Positions 1 to 9,089 of a DNA stretch of 64,000 bases are shown in pieces (positions within the stretch are counted from its first letter, which is position 1; every line of letters begins with the position of its first letter). Origin of the DNA: Marinomonas algarum (lineage in GTDB: Bacteria > Pseudomonadota > Gammaproteobacteria > Pseudomonadales > Marinomonadaceae); assembly GCF_020532605.1 (NCBI RefSeq), contig NZ_JAJATW010000009.1, forward strand, positions 62,001 to 126,000, written 5' to 3'. A program made the translations under genes and the position numbers. The notes beneath the pieces were generated by a model. It saw only the letters and a program-made list of their open reading frames with translations. It ran no database searches and was not told the origin of the DNA.

Positions 1-402
1 TGACTCCACATGGTCTGGTTTACCATTGGCAGACGTTACCCAAAAAAAGCCCGCTTTCAGCACCACACTGTTGTCAGCGCCTACTTCAATTTTTAGCCGA
101 TACTTCTTACCAAGATACAAATGGCTTTCACCACTGACGTATTTGCGAGAAGGGGTTCTTGGGTCAAACTGGTCAAAGTAGCGAATTTGACGTTTGATCC
201 ACCGAGCACGCTTCTTCACCTTGGCTTCAATGGCCTCACGGTCGGTGCCTTCAGGGGCTTTCACAAAAACTGATTTATCAGGGTGAACTGATATTTCCAG
301 CGACTTGCGTTTAGAAAAAGCCAGCTGAAAGGGGATTTCTCCCCCTCCGTATACAACCGCTAGCTTTTCAGCGCTCTCGGCCTGCTTGATGGTTGACGAC
401 AT
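1..402 (-). CDS. YgjP-like M48-family metallopeptidase, 5' part only
   Basis: The 134 N-terminal residues are present and the rest runs off the left edge. The start MSSTIKQAES is followed by the pattern typical of YgjP/DUF45 proteins: a beta-rich N-terminal domain with KRKSLEISVHP, KKRARWIKRQ and YVSGESHLYLGKKYRL. The zinc-binding HExxH motif of this family lies in the C-terminal half, outside the window, so catalysis cannot be confirmed. The ATG overlaps the hsdR stop codon in a TGATG arrangement, which makes it the last visible gene of the restriction operon. Genes of this family often sit directly after hsdR in type I systems; their role there is not established. Family assignment is by recall of the sequence pattern. 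Confidence 0.8.
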   Translation of the reverse strand, partial: MSSTIKQAESAEKLAVVYGGGEIPFQLAFSKRKSLEISVHPDKSVFVKAPEGTDREAIEAKVKKRARWIKRQIRYFDQFDPRTPSRKYVSGESHLYLGKKYRLKIEVGADNSVVLKAGFFWVTSANGKPDHVES

Positions 403-3400
403 CAAGAATGCCTCCGGTGCTTCGCAACCTGCATGGTTTTCTCAATGATTTCGTCCATTTGCTCTAGGCTCAGCGTCACGCCGTATTGCTCTTTGACTTC
501 GTCATAAAGAAAATCGTCAATATCATTCATCGCCGTTTTTTGAACGTCGGCATCATCCCAAAAATCGACCTTCCAATGAGCATCAATTATCTTTTGTATC
601 GCTAACGATGTTTGTGCCGCAATGGCATCAAGCTGAGCATCATCTAACTCGTTGAGTGTTGCCACTTGCTGAAACTGCGGCTTAATTAAGCCAAAGTAGG
701 CACACGCTTCGTCGTTTTCACGAATGCAATCAGGCATATCATCATGCTGCTTCGTGGCCACTTTGTTACGAATATCAATCACTCGGTTGAGATATTCTAA
801 GTCTGAGATGCGCTTAGCCTTAAAGTCATCAATAGCGGCTTGGATCAGCTTCGAAAACTTCTCATAAAACGCAGGGTCTTCGTCCATATTCTCCGAAATG
901 CTGCGCTTCGTGGCGTGGGCGATGGTGTCCGCTTTTGATGCCGTGGTTTTGGTTTGATAAACCCCTTGCTCTTCTTTCACGGCGGTAAACATTTTTTCAT
1001 CAAAAATATTTACGGGTTCGTTAAGCTGAGTCACTTCATTAGCCTGAATATGAGTATCCAACAGCTTTTTAATTTTCGGCTCGTAATCGCGATAATCAAT
1101 CGCCTCAGCGTAACGCAACTTAACCGCTGCCTTTAAGTTCTGAAAACGTTTTAAATCGTTTTTATAGGTTTGTAGCTTTTTCTCATCAGAGCTCATGATG
1201 AACTGCTCAGACGATAAAGCGATGGCTAAAGATTTACTGTATGCCGATAAACACTCGTAAAACTCTTCACGCAGCTCGTCATCGGCCAACAACACCTCAT
1301 AGGCTTCTTCGTCTTTTGAGTTTTTAACGGCTTTAAACAAATCCCACAAGTCAGAGTAACGCTGTGGCAGCTTAAACACTTCTTCATTGATGGAGGTGAG
1401 CGTGCCTGCTAAGTCATCTTCGTCAAACCCTTCAAAGGCTTCGTACATGGTTAGGGCTTTATCCAGCTCGCCCAATACGCTGGCATAGTCGATGATATAG
1501 CCAAACTCTTTGCCTTCGTAAAGGCGGTTAACCCGAGCGATAGCCTGTAATAGCGTGTGCTCTCGCAGAGTTCGGCATAGATACAGCACGGTGTTGCGCG
1601 GCGCATCAAAACCCGTTAACAGCTTATCCACCACAATGAGTATTTCAGGATCATCACCGTATTTAAACTGATTGATGATTTGCTTGGTGTACTCCTCTTC
1701 AGAGCCAAAGCGCTTCATCATTTTGTCCCAGAATTTACCTACCTCATCGGTTGGTCCTTCGTCCACTTCGTCGTGACCTTCGCGGGTATCAGGGCCAGAA
1801 ATTACTACCTCTGTGGTGACGGTGCCAATCTCTTGCAAAAACTGCTGGTACTTTAATGCCGCTGGTTTGCCTGGGGCGACTAGCTGAGCTTTAAAGCCGG
1901 TACCTTGCCAGTTAGCACGAAAATGCTCGCTGATATCAAAGGCGCGCATATAAATAGCTTGATCAGATTTGTTTAGCATTTCAGCGCGGGCGTATTTCTT
2001 TTTAAGGTCGGCCTTTTGCTCTTTGCTTAAATCGGCGGTGTGGCGCTCAAACCAGAGATCGATAGCCGACTGATTCTGCTCCATCTCAACATGTCGGCCT
2101 TCGTACAGCAGTGGCAATACTGCTTCGTCGGCAACCGCTTGTTTAATGGTATAGTGCGGCTCAATCAGGCCACCAAACTTGGCAAAGTTATTCTTTTCTT
2201 TTTTAAGTAGTGGCGTACCGGTAAAGCCAAGAAAACAGGCATTGGGCAACATTTGGCGCATTCGGGCCGCCAATGAGCCAAAGTTAGTGCGGTGACTTTC
2301 ATCGACCAATACAAAAATATCGTGCGACTCATCAACAAACTTCTCGGCCACCCAGCCTTTGTCAAATTTGTGGATCAGTGTGGTGATCAGACCCACTTTG
2401 TTTTTCAGGTGCTTCACCAAATTTCGACCAGACGTGGCACGTTCGCGACTTAAACCACAGGCCGCAAAGGTATTGCCCAGTTGTTTATCAAGATCATCCC
2501 GGTCGGTAACCAAAATGATTCTTGGATTGATAAGCTGTGGCTCTAGCGCCATAGCGCGGGTGAGCATCACCATGGTAAGCGACTTACCCGAGCCTTGAGT
2601 ATGCCAAATAACACCACCTTGGCGGTTTTCTGAGCTATTGCCGTTATTGGTCAGGCGCTTAATTCGAGCGATGGTCGCTTTAATCACAAAATATTGTTGA
2701 TAGCGGGCTACTTTCTTAACGCCACCATCAAACAGGGTAAAGCGATACACCAAATCTAATAAACGCTCTGGGCGGCACAGGCTGTGAATGGCATTGTCTT
2801 GTTCCGTTACCAAGCGTTTGCCTTCTGCCTCTAGCGCATCAAAAAACGGCCGTGCGGCAGCAAACTCGCCACTGAATAGCTGTGCTTTAGTGTCTTCGTC
2901 TAAAGTGGTATTTATGCCTTTATCGACATCGTCCGGTTTGTCTTCTTGCTCTTTCCACACGCCCCAGAATTTCTTAGGTGTGCCAGCTGTAGCGTATTGG
3001 GCGGCGTTTTTATTTACTGCCAACACTTGCTGCACATAAGTAAACAGGCGCGGAATATAATCATCACCCTGGTTACGAATATTTTGTGATACGGCTTGCT
3101 CTACATCCACTTTGGGTGATTTACATTCAATCACGCTAAAGGGAATACCATTGACAAACAGGACGATATCGGGGCGCACGGTATCGGTGCTGCGTGCGCG
3201 CTCAACCGAGAACTCCGCCACCACATGAAAGCTGTTGTTGCTTGGTTTTTTCCAATCAATGTAATTGAGGGTAAAGCTTTTTGAATCCCCCTCAATGGTT
3301 TGCTCCATGGCTGAGCCTAAGGTGATTAAATCGTAAATCGACTCATTGGTTTTTTGCAGGCCATCAAACTTAATATTTTTGAGCTTTTGGATCGCGGTTT

Positions 3401-3662
3401 GAATGTTCTCTTCGCTAAACAGATACTCGCCACCTTTATAGTTAATGCGATTAATCTTTTTTAGCTGCTGACGTAGCACCCCTTCCAAAATCACATTGGC
3501 ACTGCGCCCACCCCGTTCGGCCAAAGCCTGCTCAGGGGTGAGGTATTGGTAACCTAAATTGATCAACTGTTGCAGGGCTGGAATTTGCGACAAGTACTTT
3601 TCGTTAAACTCGAAGCCCGAAGGCTCCGAGTTTGCTGCGTAATTGACTGGAGGTGTGCTCAT
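402..3662 (-). CDS. hsdR: Type I restriction endonuclease, R (motor/nuclease) subunit
   Basis: HsdR of 1086 residues, a normal length. It supplies ATP-driven DNA translocation and cleavage of unmodified DNA in the R2M2S complex. The N-terminal PD-(D/E)xK nuclease is visible as D165, E179 and K181 in PDIVLFVNGIPFSVIECKSP. The SF2 motor has Walker A HTQGSGKS at 354-361, motif II DESH at 454-457 and motif III TGTP at 481-484. A further conserved segment, ILIVVDKLLTGFDAP, and the motif VI region LLQAIARVNR come later. Its start overlaps the hsdS stop by 4 bases (ATGA), so translation is probably coupled. No frameshift or missing catalytic residue is seen, so the enzyme looks intact. Confidence 0.97.
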   Translation of the reverse strand: MSTPPVNYAANSEPSGFEFNEKYLSQIPALQQLINLGYQYLTPEQALAERGGRSANVILEGVLRQQLKKINRINYKGGEYLFSEENIQTAIQKLKNIKFDGLQKTNESIYDLITLGSAMEQTIEGDSKSFTLNYIDWKKPSNNSFHVVAEFSVERARSTDTVRPDIVLFVNGIPFSVIECKSPKVDVEQAVSQNIRNQGDDYIPRLFTYVQQVLAVNKNAAQYATAGTPKKFWGVWKEQEDKPDDVDKGINTTLDEDTKAQLFSGEFAAARPFFDALEAEGKRLVTEQDNAIHSLCRPERLLDLVYRFTLFDGGVKKVARYQQYFVIKATIARIKRLTNNGNSSENRQGGVIWHTQGSGKSLTMVMLTRAMALEPQLINPRIILVTDRDDLDKQLGNTFAACGLSRERATSGRNLVKHLKNKVGLITTLIHKFDKGWVAEKFVDESHDIFVLVDESHRTNFGSLAARMRQMLPNACFLGFTGTPLLKKEKNNFAKFGGLIEPHYTIKQAVADEAVLPLLYEGRHVEMEQNQSAIDLWFERHTADLSKEQKADLKKKYARAEMLNKSDQAIYMRAFDISEHFRANWQGTGFKAQLVAPGKPAALKYQQFLQEIGTVTTEVVISGPDTREGHDEVDEGPTDEVGKFWDKMMKRFGSEEEYTKQIINQFKYGDDPEILIVVDKLLTGFDAPRNTVLYLCRTLREHTLLQAIARVNRLYEGKEFGYIIDYASVLGELDKALTMYEAFEGFDEDDLAGTLTSINEEVFKLPQRYSDLWDLFKAVKNSKDEEAYEVLLADDELREEFYECLSAYSKSLAIALSSEQFIMSSDEKKLQTYKNDLKRFQNLKAAVKLRYAEAIDYRDYEPKIKKLLDTHIQANEVTQLNEPVNIFDEKMFTAVKEEQGVYQTKTTASKADTIAHATKRSISENMDEDPAFYEKFSKLIQAAIDDFKAKRISDLEYLNRVIDIRNKVATKQHDDMPDCIRENDEACAYFGLIKPQFQQVATLNELDDAQLDAIAAQTSLAIQKIIDAHWKVDFWDDADVQKTAMNDIDDFLYDEVKEQYGVTLSLEQMDEIIEKTMQVAKHRRHS

Positions 3663-4879
3663 GCGACGCTCTCCTTAGAAAGCTCCTGACAAGTCTCCTC
3701 AGAGAGGTACTGAGAACTACCAACTTGCCACTCACCAGTAAGCAGCTTTTGCATCAAACCGCGCTTTTGGCTGCGGTATTGTTCTAAGGTCTTTTTGAGT
3801 AAGCTGATTTCCTTTTGAGCAAGGTTGAGCTTGTAGGTTACGTCTTTTTGCACGTCCATTGCGGGCAATGGAATATCAATTGCGCCAAGATCTTTAAAAC
3901 TGACTGTCTCACGTACGCTACCCTGAGCACTGTTCTTAATACGTTGGCGTGCTTCACTTGAATTAAGCCAGTGCAAAAAGTAGTCGCTACATACCTTTTT
4001 CGTATCTAGTTTAAACACGACGTACATTGGGCTTAAAATGCCGTTTTCCCAGTCATCAAGACGAGCAATAGAACCTACATTGATTCGAGACGGGTTATAA
4101 GCGTATTGGCCTTGTTCAACAACTTTGTAATTTGACACGTTCGCGCTGGCCACGCGTCGCTCAAATTGCTCTTCTGGCAACACAAAGCCACTGTGATTTG
4201 TCACGCTTAAAACGCGTTCAATCGTACTGTTTTTGTTGCGTTTAGAAACTTCTGTCATCAAACCAGAAGCTGCCGTGCGTTTATAACCAGCACGGTTGAT
4301 CAAGTTAGAAGTTAACCACTCAAACTGCTTTTCCTTGGCCGCAATTAACGCCTCCGTTTTTTCGATGGCGTTGTCCCAAGTGGTAAATAACTTATAGATT
4401 TCAAGTTGCTCATTTAAAGGCGGCACAAGTATCGGGAGTTTGCTTAAAGTATCTTTATTTAGCTTATAGCGGCTTGCGCCCTGCCTACTAATCAGATGTG
4501 TAATATCTCTGTGGTGAAAATAAAGAAAAAACCATTCAGAAGAACACTTTTCTGTTCCTTGGATCAGGTGAGCATGATTGTTAACATTAAACTTTCCATT
4601 AACTAAAAGCGTTTGGGCTTTTTGCTCTGGTTTTAAAAAATGATCGCCATCTTCACCAATTAAAGCAAACTGTCCTTCAACTAAATGATGATCGATAAAA
4701 TCCAATACACCGGTAGGTCCATAATACGGATACGAACCTTGAATCTTAGCCCGTTCTTCGGTTGATAATGGTTTTCTTAAATCATTTCTTATTTTGCAAA
4801 CCTTACCGACAGTTGTAAGTTTCCAACCAGCAGGAACAGTGTTAATTCGACCTAGTTTTTTGAGCAGATCAGTCTTCAT
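3659..4879 (-). CDS. hsdS: Type I restriction-modification specificity subunit
   Basis: HsdS of 406 residues with the standard two-fold layout. TRD1 comes first, then conserved helical region 1 (PLNEQLEIYKLFTTWDNAIE, followed by a stretch ending EKQFEWLTSNLIN), then TRD2, then the second helical region (MDVQKDVTYKLNLAQKEISL, ending GLMQKLLTGEW). It determines the recognition sequence. The longest open frame begins 40 codons upstream, inside the preceding gene. I chose MKTDLLKKLGR because a strong ribosome site (GGAGGGTGG) precedes it and homologous S subunits begin with this kind of sequence just before PAGWK. It overlaps the preceding small gene by 11 bases and hsdR by 4. The target sequence cannot be read from the protein. 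Confidence 0.95.
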   Translation of the reverse strand: MKTDLLKKLGRINTVPAGWKLTTVGKVCKIRNDLRKPLSTEERAKIQGSYPYYGPTGVLDFIDHHLVEGQFALIGEDGDHFLKPEQKAQTLLVNGKFNVNNHAHLIQGTEKCSSEWFFLYFHHRDITHLISRQGASRYKLNKDTLSKLPILVPPLNEQLEIYKLFTTWDNAIEKTEALIAAKEKQFEWLTSNLINRAGYKRTAASGLMTEVSKRNKNSTIERVLSVTNHSGFVLPEEQFERRVASANVSNYKVVEQGQYAYNPSRINVGSIARLDDWENGILSPMYVVFKLDTKKVCSDYFLHWLNSSEARQRIKNSAQGSVRETVSFKDLGAIDIPLPAMDVQKDVTYKLNLAQKEISLLKKTLEQYRSQKRGLMQKLLTGEWQVGSSQYLSEETCQELSKESVA

Positions 4880-5174
4880 TTTTACCACCCTCCAACTTCT
4901 TCTGTGCACGCGCCAACTGGGGAATGCCTTTTTCCGGCGTTGGTAAATCCTCTGGCATGGTGCCGCCCAGCTCTTCAATGGTGGCGCGCACTTTGGCACC
5001 TACCTCAAAATGAGTTTGGTTGGAATGGGCTTTATTGCTGACCTGATCGCGCTTTAGTTTCTCTTCCGTTTGCGTGGCACGGAACAGGTTTGCGGCAAGC
5101 TCGGTACTGCCCATGTGTTGGTGGGCGACCATATTTCCCACTTGGGAAAAATGGCGTGTTGTGTTTAACATCAT
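4869..5174 (-). CDS. Stand-alone DinD C-terminal-like domain
   Basis: A 101-residue protein. Residues 20-95 (HMGSTELAANLFRATQTEEK onward, with THFEVGAKVRATIEELGG and MPEDLPTPEKGI) closely match the C-terminal half of E. coli DinD as I remember it. The DinD N-terminal half is absent; the first 19 residues look unrelated. It sits between a full-length dinD and hsdS. Its ATG overlaps the dinD stop (ATGATG context) behind a good ribosome site, AAGGAGG, so it is very likely translated. It may be the remnant of a second dinD or a domain released as a separate subunit. The upstream DinD has a different C-terminal region, so this is not a simple frameshift of that gene. Confidence 0.75.
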   Translation of the reverse strand: MMLNTTRHFSQVGNMVAHQHMGSTELAANLFRATQTEEKLKRDQVSNKAHSNQTHFEVGAKVRATIEELGGTMPEDLPTPEKGIPQLARAQKKLEGGKNED

Positions 5175-6034
5175 TTTTCCTCCTTGGCATCTTTGGGTAG
5201 CTCCGCCGCTTTGATCAGGCGTTTTTCATCTGATTTCACTCGGCGTTCTAGCTTTTGTAGGTCTTCTTCAGCAGGCAATTCCTCTGGCTTAATGCCACGT
5301 TCTGCGAGCATATCGCGCAGGCTTTTGTTGTTTTGCACGTGTTCATCAGTAATCGACCGTTCACCTTGCAGATCATTTTGACGCACGTTGTGATTGGTGA
5401 TTTCGGTAGCTAGGTTTTTGGCTGCAATGGTCACCGTCGGCAAAAAGTCAGCCAAAGCACGGCTTTTGGGTACGCTAAGCTTATTCTTCATGCTTAGGGT
5501 AGTATTACCGCCAAACAATGCAGCATCACCGCGCGAACGAATGCGGCCGAAGCCTCTATCGTCGACACCGCGCTCATAAATATTTTTAGACAGCTCTGTT
5601 TCTGACTCTCGAAGCTTCTCTCGCGCTTGAATGCGATCTTGCAGACGTAGCTGTTCTTCAATGAGCTCTTGCTTGCGCGTTTGCAAAGCAAAGTAGGTTT
5701 GAGCAAAGGCAATGGCGTCTTTGCGAGGGTTACCATTCTGCGCAATTAAATAGCAGGCGTAACGAGTGAGCATAATATCGTCAATTTCACGCTCTGCACC
5801 CGAGCCAATCACAACCATTTTGTTGACGGCAACAAAATGGTTTTCAACCTTACCGCCACTGTTTTCGCAGGCTTCCTTGGCCTTTTCTATTACTTTTAGA
5901 AAGTTACGCCACTCACTGTATTCAAGTAACTCTTGAAGATCGCGCGCGAACCAGTATTCAATGCCTGAATCTTCCCAAGTTTGGGAAATCTGATTAAAGC
6001 TCTGGTTCAGTTGAGTGATTAATTCTTGATTCAT
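5171..6034 (-). CDS. dinD: DinD-family DNA-damage-inducible protein
   Basis: A 287-residue DinD/BRO-like protein. The N-terminal half (EYWFARDLQELLEYSEWRNF, IEKAKEACENSGG, DIMLTRYACYLIAQNGNPRK, QTYFALQTRKQEL) is the conserved DinD core. The C-terminal half (NKLSVPKSRALADFLPTVTI onward, LRDMLAERGIKPEELPAEED) belongs to the second class of DinD proteins, not the E. coli type. E. coli DinD is SOS-induced and has been reported to antagonise RecA filaments; its role inside a restriction operon is unproven. The start overlaps the hsdM stop by 4 bases and the stop overlaps the next gene, so it is fixed inside the operon. I looked for a LexA-like box directly upstream and saw none, as expected for an internal gene. 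Confidence 0.88.
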   Translation of the reverse strand: MNQELITQLNQSFNQISQTWEDSGIEYWFARDLQELLEYSEWRNFLKVIEKAKEACENSGGKVENHFVAVNKMVVIGSGAEREIDDIMLTRYACYLIAQNGNPRKDAIAFAQTYFALQTRKQELIEEQLRLQDRIQAREKLRESETELSKNIYERGVDDRGFGRIRSRGDAALFGGNTTLSMKNKLSVPKSRALADFLPTVTIAAKNLATEITNHNVRQNDLQGERSITDEHVQNNKSLRDMLAERGIKPEELPAEEDLQKLERRVKSDEKRLIKAAELPKDAKEEK

Positions 6035-7665
6035 TCAGCCACCTCCGTTGTGTTGCTTTGCGCCTCGTTAGGCACGATATCCTTTAACAGCGCCGCCATT
6101 TTGCTGCGAACCTCGGCAAGTTCGCTTTCAAGGCTAGTGATTTCAGCCTGTACCGCCACAATATCGATCTCGACTTCTTCTTCGAAGGTGTCGACGTAGC
6201 GCGGGATATTCAGGTTAAAGTCGTTCTCTTTGATCTCCTCAAAGGTGGCTAAATGGGCGTATTTTTCTACTTCTTCACGGGCTGTTACCGCCGCAACAAT
6301 TTTGTCTAAGTGCTCATCCAGCAGGATGTTTTGGTTTTTCCCTGCTTGGTAATGGTCTTTGCCGCTGGCATCGACAAACAGTACGTCTTTGCAGTTTTCA
6401 TTGGCGCCGCCTTTTTCACGGGAGCGGTCAAATATCAGAATTGCCACTGGAATGCCGGTACTTGGGAACAAGTTACCAGGTAAACCGATCACAGCATCTA
6501 ATAGGTTTTCTTCAATCAGTTGTTGACGAATACGGCCTTCAGCTGCGCCTCTAAACAGCACACCATGAGGCACCACTACGGCAATGCGGCCTTCTTTTTC
6601 AACGGCGGCTTCAACCATATGGCTGATAAAGGCAAAGTCGGCTTTTGATTTAGGTGGTAGCCCGCGCCAGTAGCGGTTGTATCTGTCGGATTCAACGTCT
6701 TCTGAACCCCATTTGTCGAGTGAAAACGGAGGGTTGGCAACCACGTTATCAAACTTCATCAGTCTGTCATTTTCGACCAGCGCTGGAGAGGTGAGGGTGT
6801 TACACCATTCGATACGAGCAGAATCTGAGCCGTGCAAGAACATATTCATACGCGCAAGCGCCCAGGTACTGCCGTTGACTTCCATGCCGTAGAGTGAGTA
6901 ATTGCGGTCGCCCACTTGGCGTGCGGCTTCAATCAATAAACCGGCTGAGCCACAGGCAGGGTCACAAATACGCGCCCCCGATTTTGGTGCGGACAGACGG
7001 GCTACTAGCTCAGAGACTTTATGGGGGGTGTAGAATTCACCGGCTTTTTTACCTGCATCGGAACCAAAGCGCTCAATAAGGTAGATATAAGTATTACCAA
7101 TCACATCTTCAGACACGCGCGACGGGCTCATGTCGAGTGCGGGCTTGTTGAAGTCGTCCAGCAAGGTTTTTAGGCGGCGGTTGCGGTCTTTGGTTTTACC
7201 CAAATTGGCTTCGCTGTTGAAGTCGATGTTACGGAATACGCCTTCTAACTTGGCTTTGTTCGCGGTTTCAATATGCTCTAAAACAATGTTGATCAACTCG
7301 CCAATGTTGGGTTCGTTTTTACGCTCTAACAATGAATAGTAGTTGGCCAAAAAGGTATCGGTAACGACGGTTTTTTTCTCTTTGGTTGCTGGATCTTCAA
7401 CTTCTTCTGTCAGTTCAACCATTGGCAGTACAAAACGCTCGCGCTCAAGCTTACGTCTGATACGGACATCGTCGTCACCGTACTGCTTTTTATATTCTGC
7501 GTAGTGATCATTCCACACATCGGAGATGTATTTTACGAACAGCATTACTAGGATATAGTCTTTGTATTGCGCAGGGTCTACCGCGCCACGGAAAGTATCG
7601 CATGCAGCCCATGCTGCATTGTTGATGTCTTTTTGTTGAATCTTGTCGTTCATATCTTTAGTCAT
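6031..7665 (-). CDS. hsdM: Type I restriction-modification DNA methyltransferase, M subunit
   Basis: HsdM of 544 residues, first gene of the restriction operon. It transfers a methyl group from S-adenosylmethionine to adenine N6 as part of M2S. Visible motifs are the N-terminal helical domain (residues 10-170), GEFYTP at 209-214, the SAM-binding motif I DPACGSAG at 235-242 and catalytic motif IV NPPF at 311-314 (NPPFSLDKWG). The C-terminal end is a coiled-coil-like segment (VQAEITSLESELAEVRSKMA) that normally contacts HsdS. The ATG at 7665 is preceded by TTGAGGAA with normal spacing. All motifs are intact, so the modification function should be active. Confidence 0.97.
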   Translation of the reverse strand: MTKDMNDKIQQKDINNAAWAACDTFRGAVDPAQYKDYILVMLFVKYISDVWNDHYAEYKKQYGDDDVRIRRKLERERFVLPMVELTEEVEDPATKEKKTVVTDTFLANYYSLLERKNEPNIGELINIVLEHIETANKAKLEGVFRNIDFNSEANLGKTKDRNRRLKTLLDDFNKPALDMSPSRVSEDVIGNTYIYLIERFGSDAGKKAGEFYTPHKVSELVARLSAPKSGARICDPACGSAGLLIEAARQVGDRNYSLYGMEVNGSTWALARMNMFLHGSDSARIEWCNTLTSPALVENDRLMKFDNVVANPPFSLDKWGSEDVESDRYNRYWRGLPPKSKADFAFISHMVEAAVEKEGRIAVVVPHGVLFRGAAEGRIRQQLIEENLLDAVIGLPGNLFPSTGIPVAILIFDRSREKGGANENCKDVLFVDASGKDHYQAGKNQNILLDEHLDKIVAAVTAREEVEKYAHLATFEEIKENDFNLNIPRYVDTFEEEVEIDIVAVQAEITSLESELAEVRSKMAALLKDIVPNEAQSNTTEVAE

Positions 7666-7745
7666 ATAAATTCCTCAAATCTGGTCAGTGTCATAAAGCG
7701 GGGCAGGCTATACCGATAGCGCCCCGCTAGCTGTAAGTTAAAAGG

Positions 7746-7976
7746 TTAAGAATCGAGTACGGCTGATTGAGTCCAGGTAATCGACCGCCCAAATGGAGGG
7801 TAAATCGATGTACTGTCCTTTATGGTGTACCGTGCAATGACTTCACCTTGCTCGTTTAGCTCTTCACATTCATAGGTATCAGTGTCTTGGCCTTTTCGTT
7901 GCGACCACTGACTACTTACGATGTTGAGGGTATGCGATTCAGGTACACCTATTTTCTTTTTGTATTCATCACTCAT
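7746..7976 (-). CDS. Small acidic protein of unknown function
   Basis: A 76-residue protein (MSDEYKKKIGVPESHTLNIV...). I do not recognise a family. It has no membrane segment or signal peptide. Residues 33-60 (TYECEELNEQGEVIARYTIK) look like two beta strands joined by a turn, followed by SIYPPFGRSITWTQ. The ATG is preceded by a good ribosome site, AGGAG, five bases away, and the gene follows the DUF2188 gene by only 8 bases, so the two are probably co-transcribed. About 80 bases separate it from hsdM. Coding status rests on the ribosome site and the spacing. Confidence 0.6.
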   Translation of the reverse strand: MSDEYKKKIGVPESHTLNIVSSQWSQRKGQDTDTYECEELNEQGEVIARYTIKDSTSIYPPFGRSITWTQSAVLDS

Positions 7977-7984
7977 AAGGGCTC

Positions 7985-8230
7985 CTATCCTTTAATGTCT
8001 TTTGGGTCGTTACCGTGGCTATCTTTGCGTTGTATCTGGCCGTCTTTGCCATGTACAACAAGCTCAGAACCTTCGCGCTTGCTTTGCTCGCGCGCCGCAG
8101 CTTCGGCCTCTCGTTTGGTGCTGTGTACGCTTGAAGCGCGTTCGGCACCGCCTTTTTTGTTCGCCCATCCATCAGGATGTGGTACGACATGTCGGGTATT
8201 GCCCTTGCTTGATGATGTATTCTTTGCCAT
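7985..8230 (-). CDS. DUF2188 domain protein
   Basis: An 81-residue protein with the DUF2188 pattern: RHVVPHPDGWANKKGGAERA, SSVHSTKREAEAAAREQSKR, GSELVVHGKDGQIQRKDSHG, NDP. The family is common next to mobile and restriction genes, and its molecular function is not known. The central part is predicted to be a helix rich in Ala, Arg and Glu between two short strands. The ATG follows an AGGAG ribosome site. It is co-directional with the hypothetical gene at 7746-7976, which starts 8 bases after its stop, and with the restriction operon. Alternative overlapping frames here lack this conserved pattern. Confidence 0.82.
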   Translation of the reverse strand: MAKNTSSSKGNTRHVVPHPDGWANKKGGAERASSVHSTKREAEAAAREQSKREGSELVVHGKDGQIQRKDSHGNDPKDIKG

Positions 8231-8324
8231 AATTTCGGCTCCTGTTTTTTGAAATGAAACGTGGATTAAAGTTTTGCTAAAAGTGCTGTCACACTTTCGG
8301 CTCGTCTAAACCCAGTAACTGTCA

Positions 8325-8903
8325 TTACTGGGTATTCATTGCTAAATTCATTAATATTGCGTCAGTTAACACCTCCTTTTTCTTTGCTAATGCATTCATT
8401 AGCTTCTGTTCGTTGATGGATAATTGGTAAATCTCAATGATCTTTTTCTGCACATCGAGACTAGGGACGACTATCTCCAGATCCTCAAGTGCAGGTTTGC
8501 CAATCATTCTTACCGCCGTTCCGGTTGCCTTACTTTGCAATACTGCTTGTGAAGTCGGTTGATTAATAAACCAGCATAAATACGCTGGCATAACCGAATC
8601 ACTTTCAACCCGAATTCGCAACAGTGGTGCAGCAATAACAGCATCACTCAACTCATGATCAATCAACGCTGCCGTATTAGTTTGACCTCTAGAGCGAAAT
8701 GCTAAGTCGTTATGCTTAACTCTGTGATGATCCTTCAAATCTTGCATAGCAATCTGCACTAGCTCTTGGGCATTTAGTCGGTTATCTTCGGTTAAATCCT
8801 TCATCTGTATAACAGAGATATTTCCATTAGTGTCTGGTTCAAGCTTTGACCTAAAAGAGTGTCCCATCTGTACAGAGGCAATTTTTTTCAAATTAACTTT
8901 CAT
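8325..8903 (-). CDS. Half-length type I specificity (HsdS-like) protein
   Basis: A 192-residue protein with one target-recognition domain (residues 1-145) and one helical spacer region (PSLDVQKKIIEIYQLSINEQ, followed by KKKEVLTDAIL). Full HsdS proteins have two of each. KIASVQMGHSFRSKLEPDTN, ISVIQMKDLTEDNRL and DLAFRSRGQTNTAALI are typical TRD segments of the S family. The start at MKVNLKKIASVQ is chosen because GAGGTG precedes it; an upstream in-frame ATG lacks a ribosome site. It lies upstream of hsdM on the same strand and may dimerise to give an alternative specificity, or interfere with the main HsdS. It could also be the remains of a second restriction system. No matching hsdM copy is seen. 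Confidence 0.8.
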   Translation of the reverse strand: MKVNLKKIASVQMGHSFRSKLEPDTNGNISVIQMKDLTEDNRLNAQELVQIAMQDLKDHHRVKHNDLAFRSRGQTNTAALIDHELSDAVIAAPLLRIRVESDSVMPAYLCWFINQPTSQAVLQSKATGTAVRMIGKPALEDLEIVVPSLDVQKKIIEIYQLSINEQKLMNALAKKKEVLTDAILMNLAMNTQ

Positions 8904-9089
8904 TGTCACCTCAAATGCGTTGTAATGGCGTTTCTGCAACTTGTGAGTAAGCTTAAGCTGAGATCCTCAAGTTGTCAAATGTTTATTTTGCAAAAACGTC
9001 GTTACTGTAAAGTTGTTTTCCGTGTGGCGTTTGGAAATGCTTGAATTGACCGGATACCTGGCTGTAATGAGAGGGTTGAGTGGTCGTTG

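Noticed and set aside
478-540. Frameshift at the hsdR 3' end
   Set aside because: The frame runs cleanly to the overlap with the peptidase gene; length equals that of intact HsdR.
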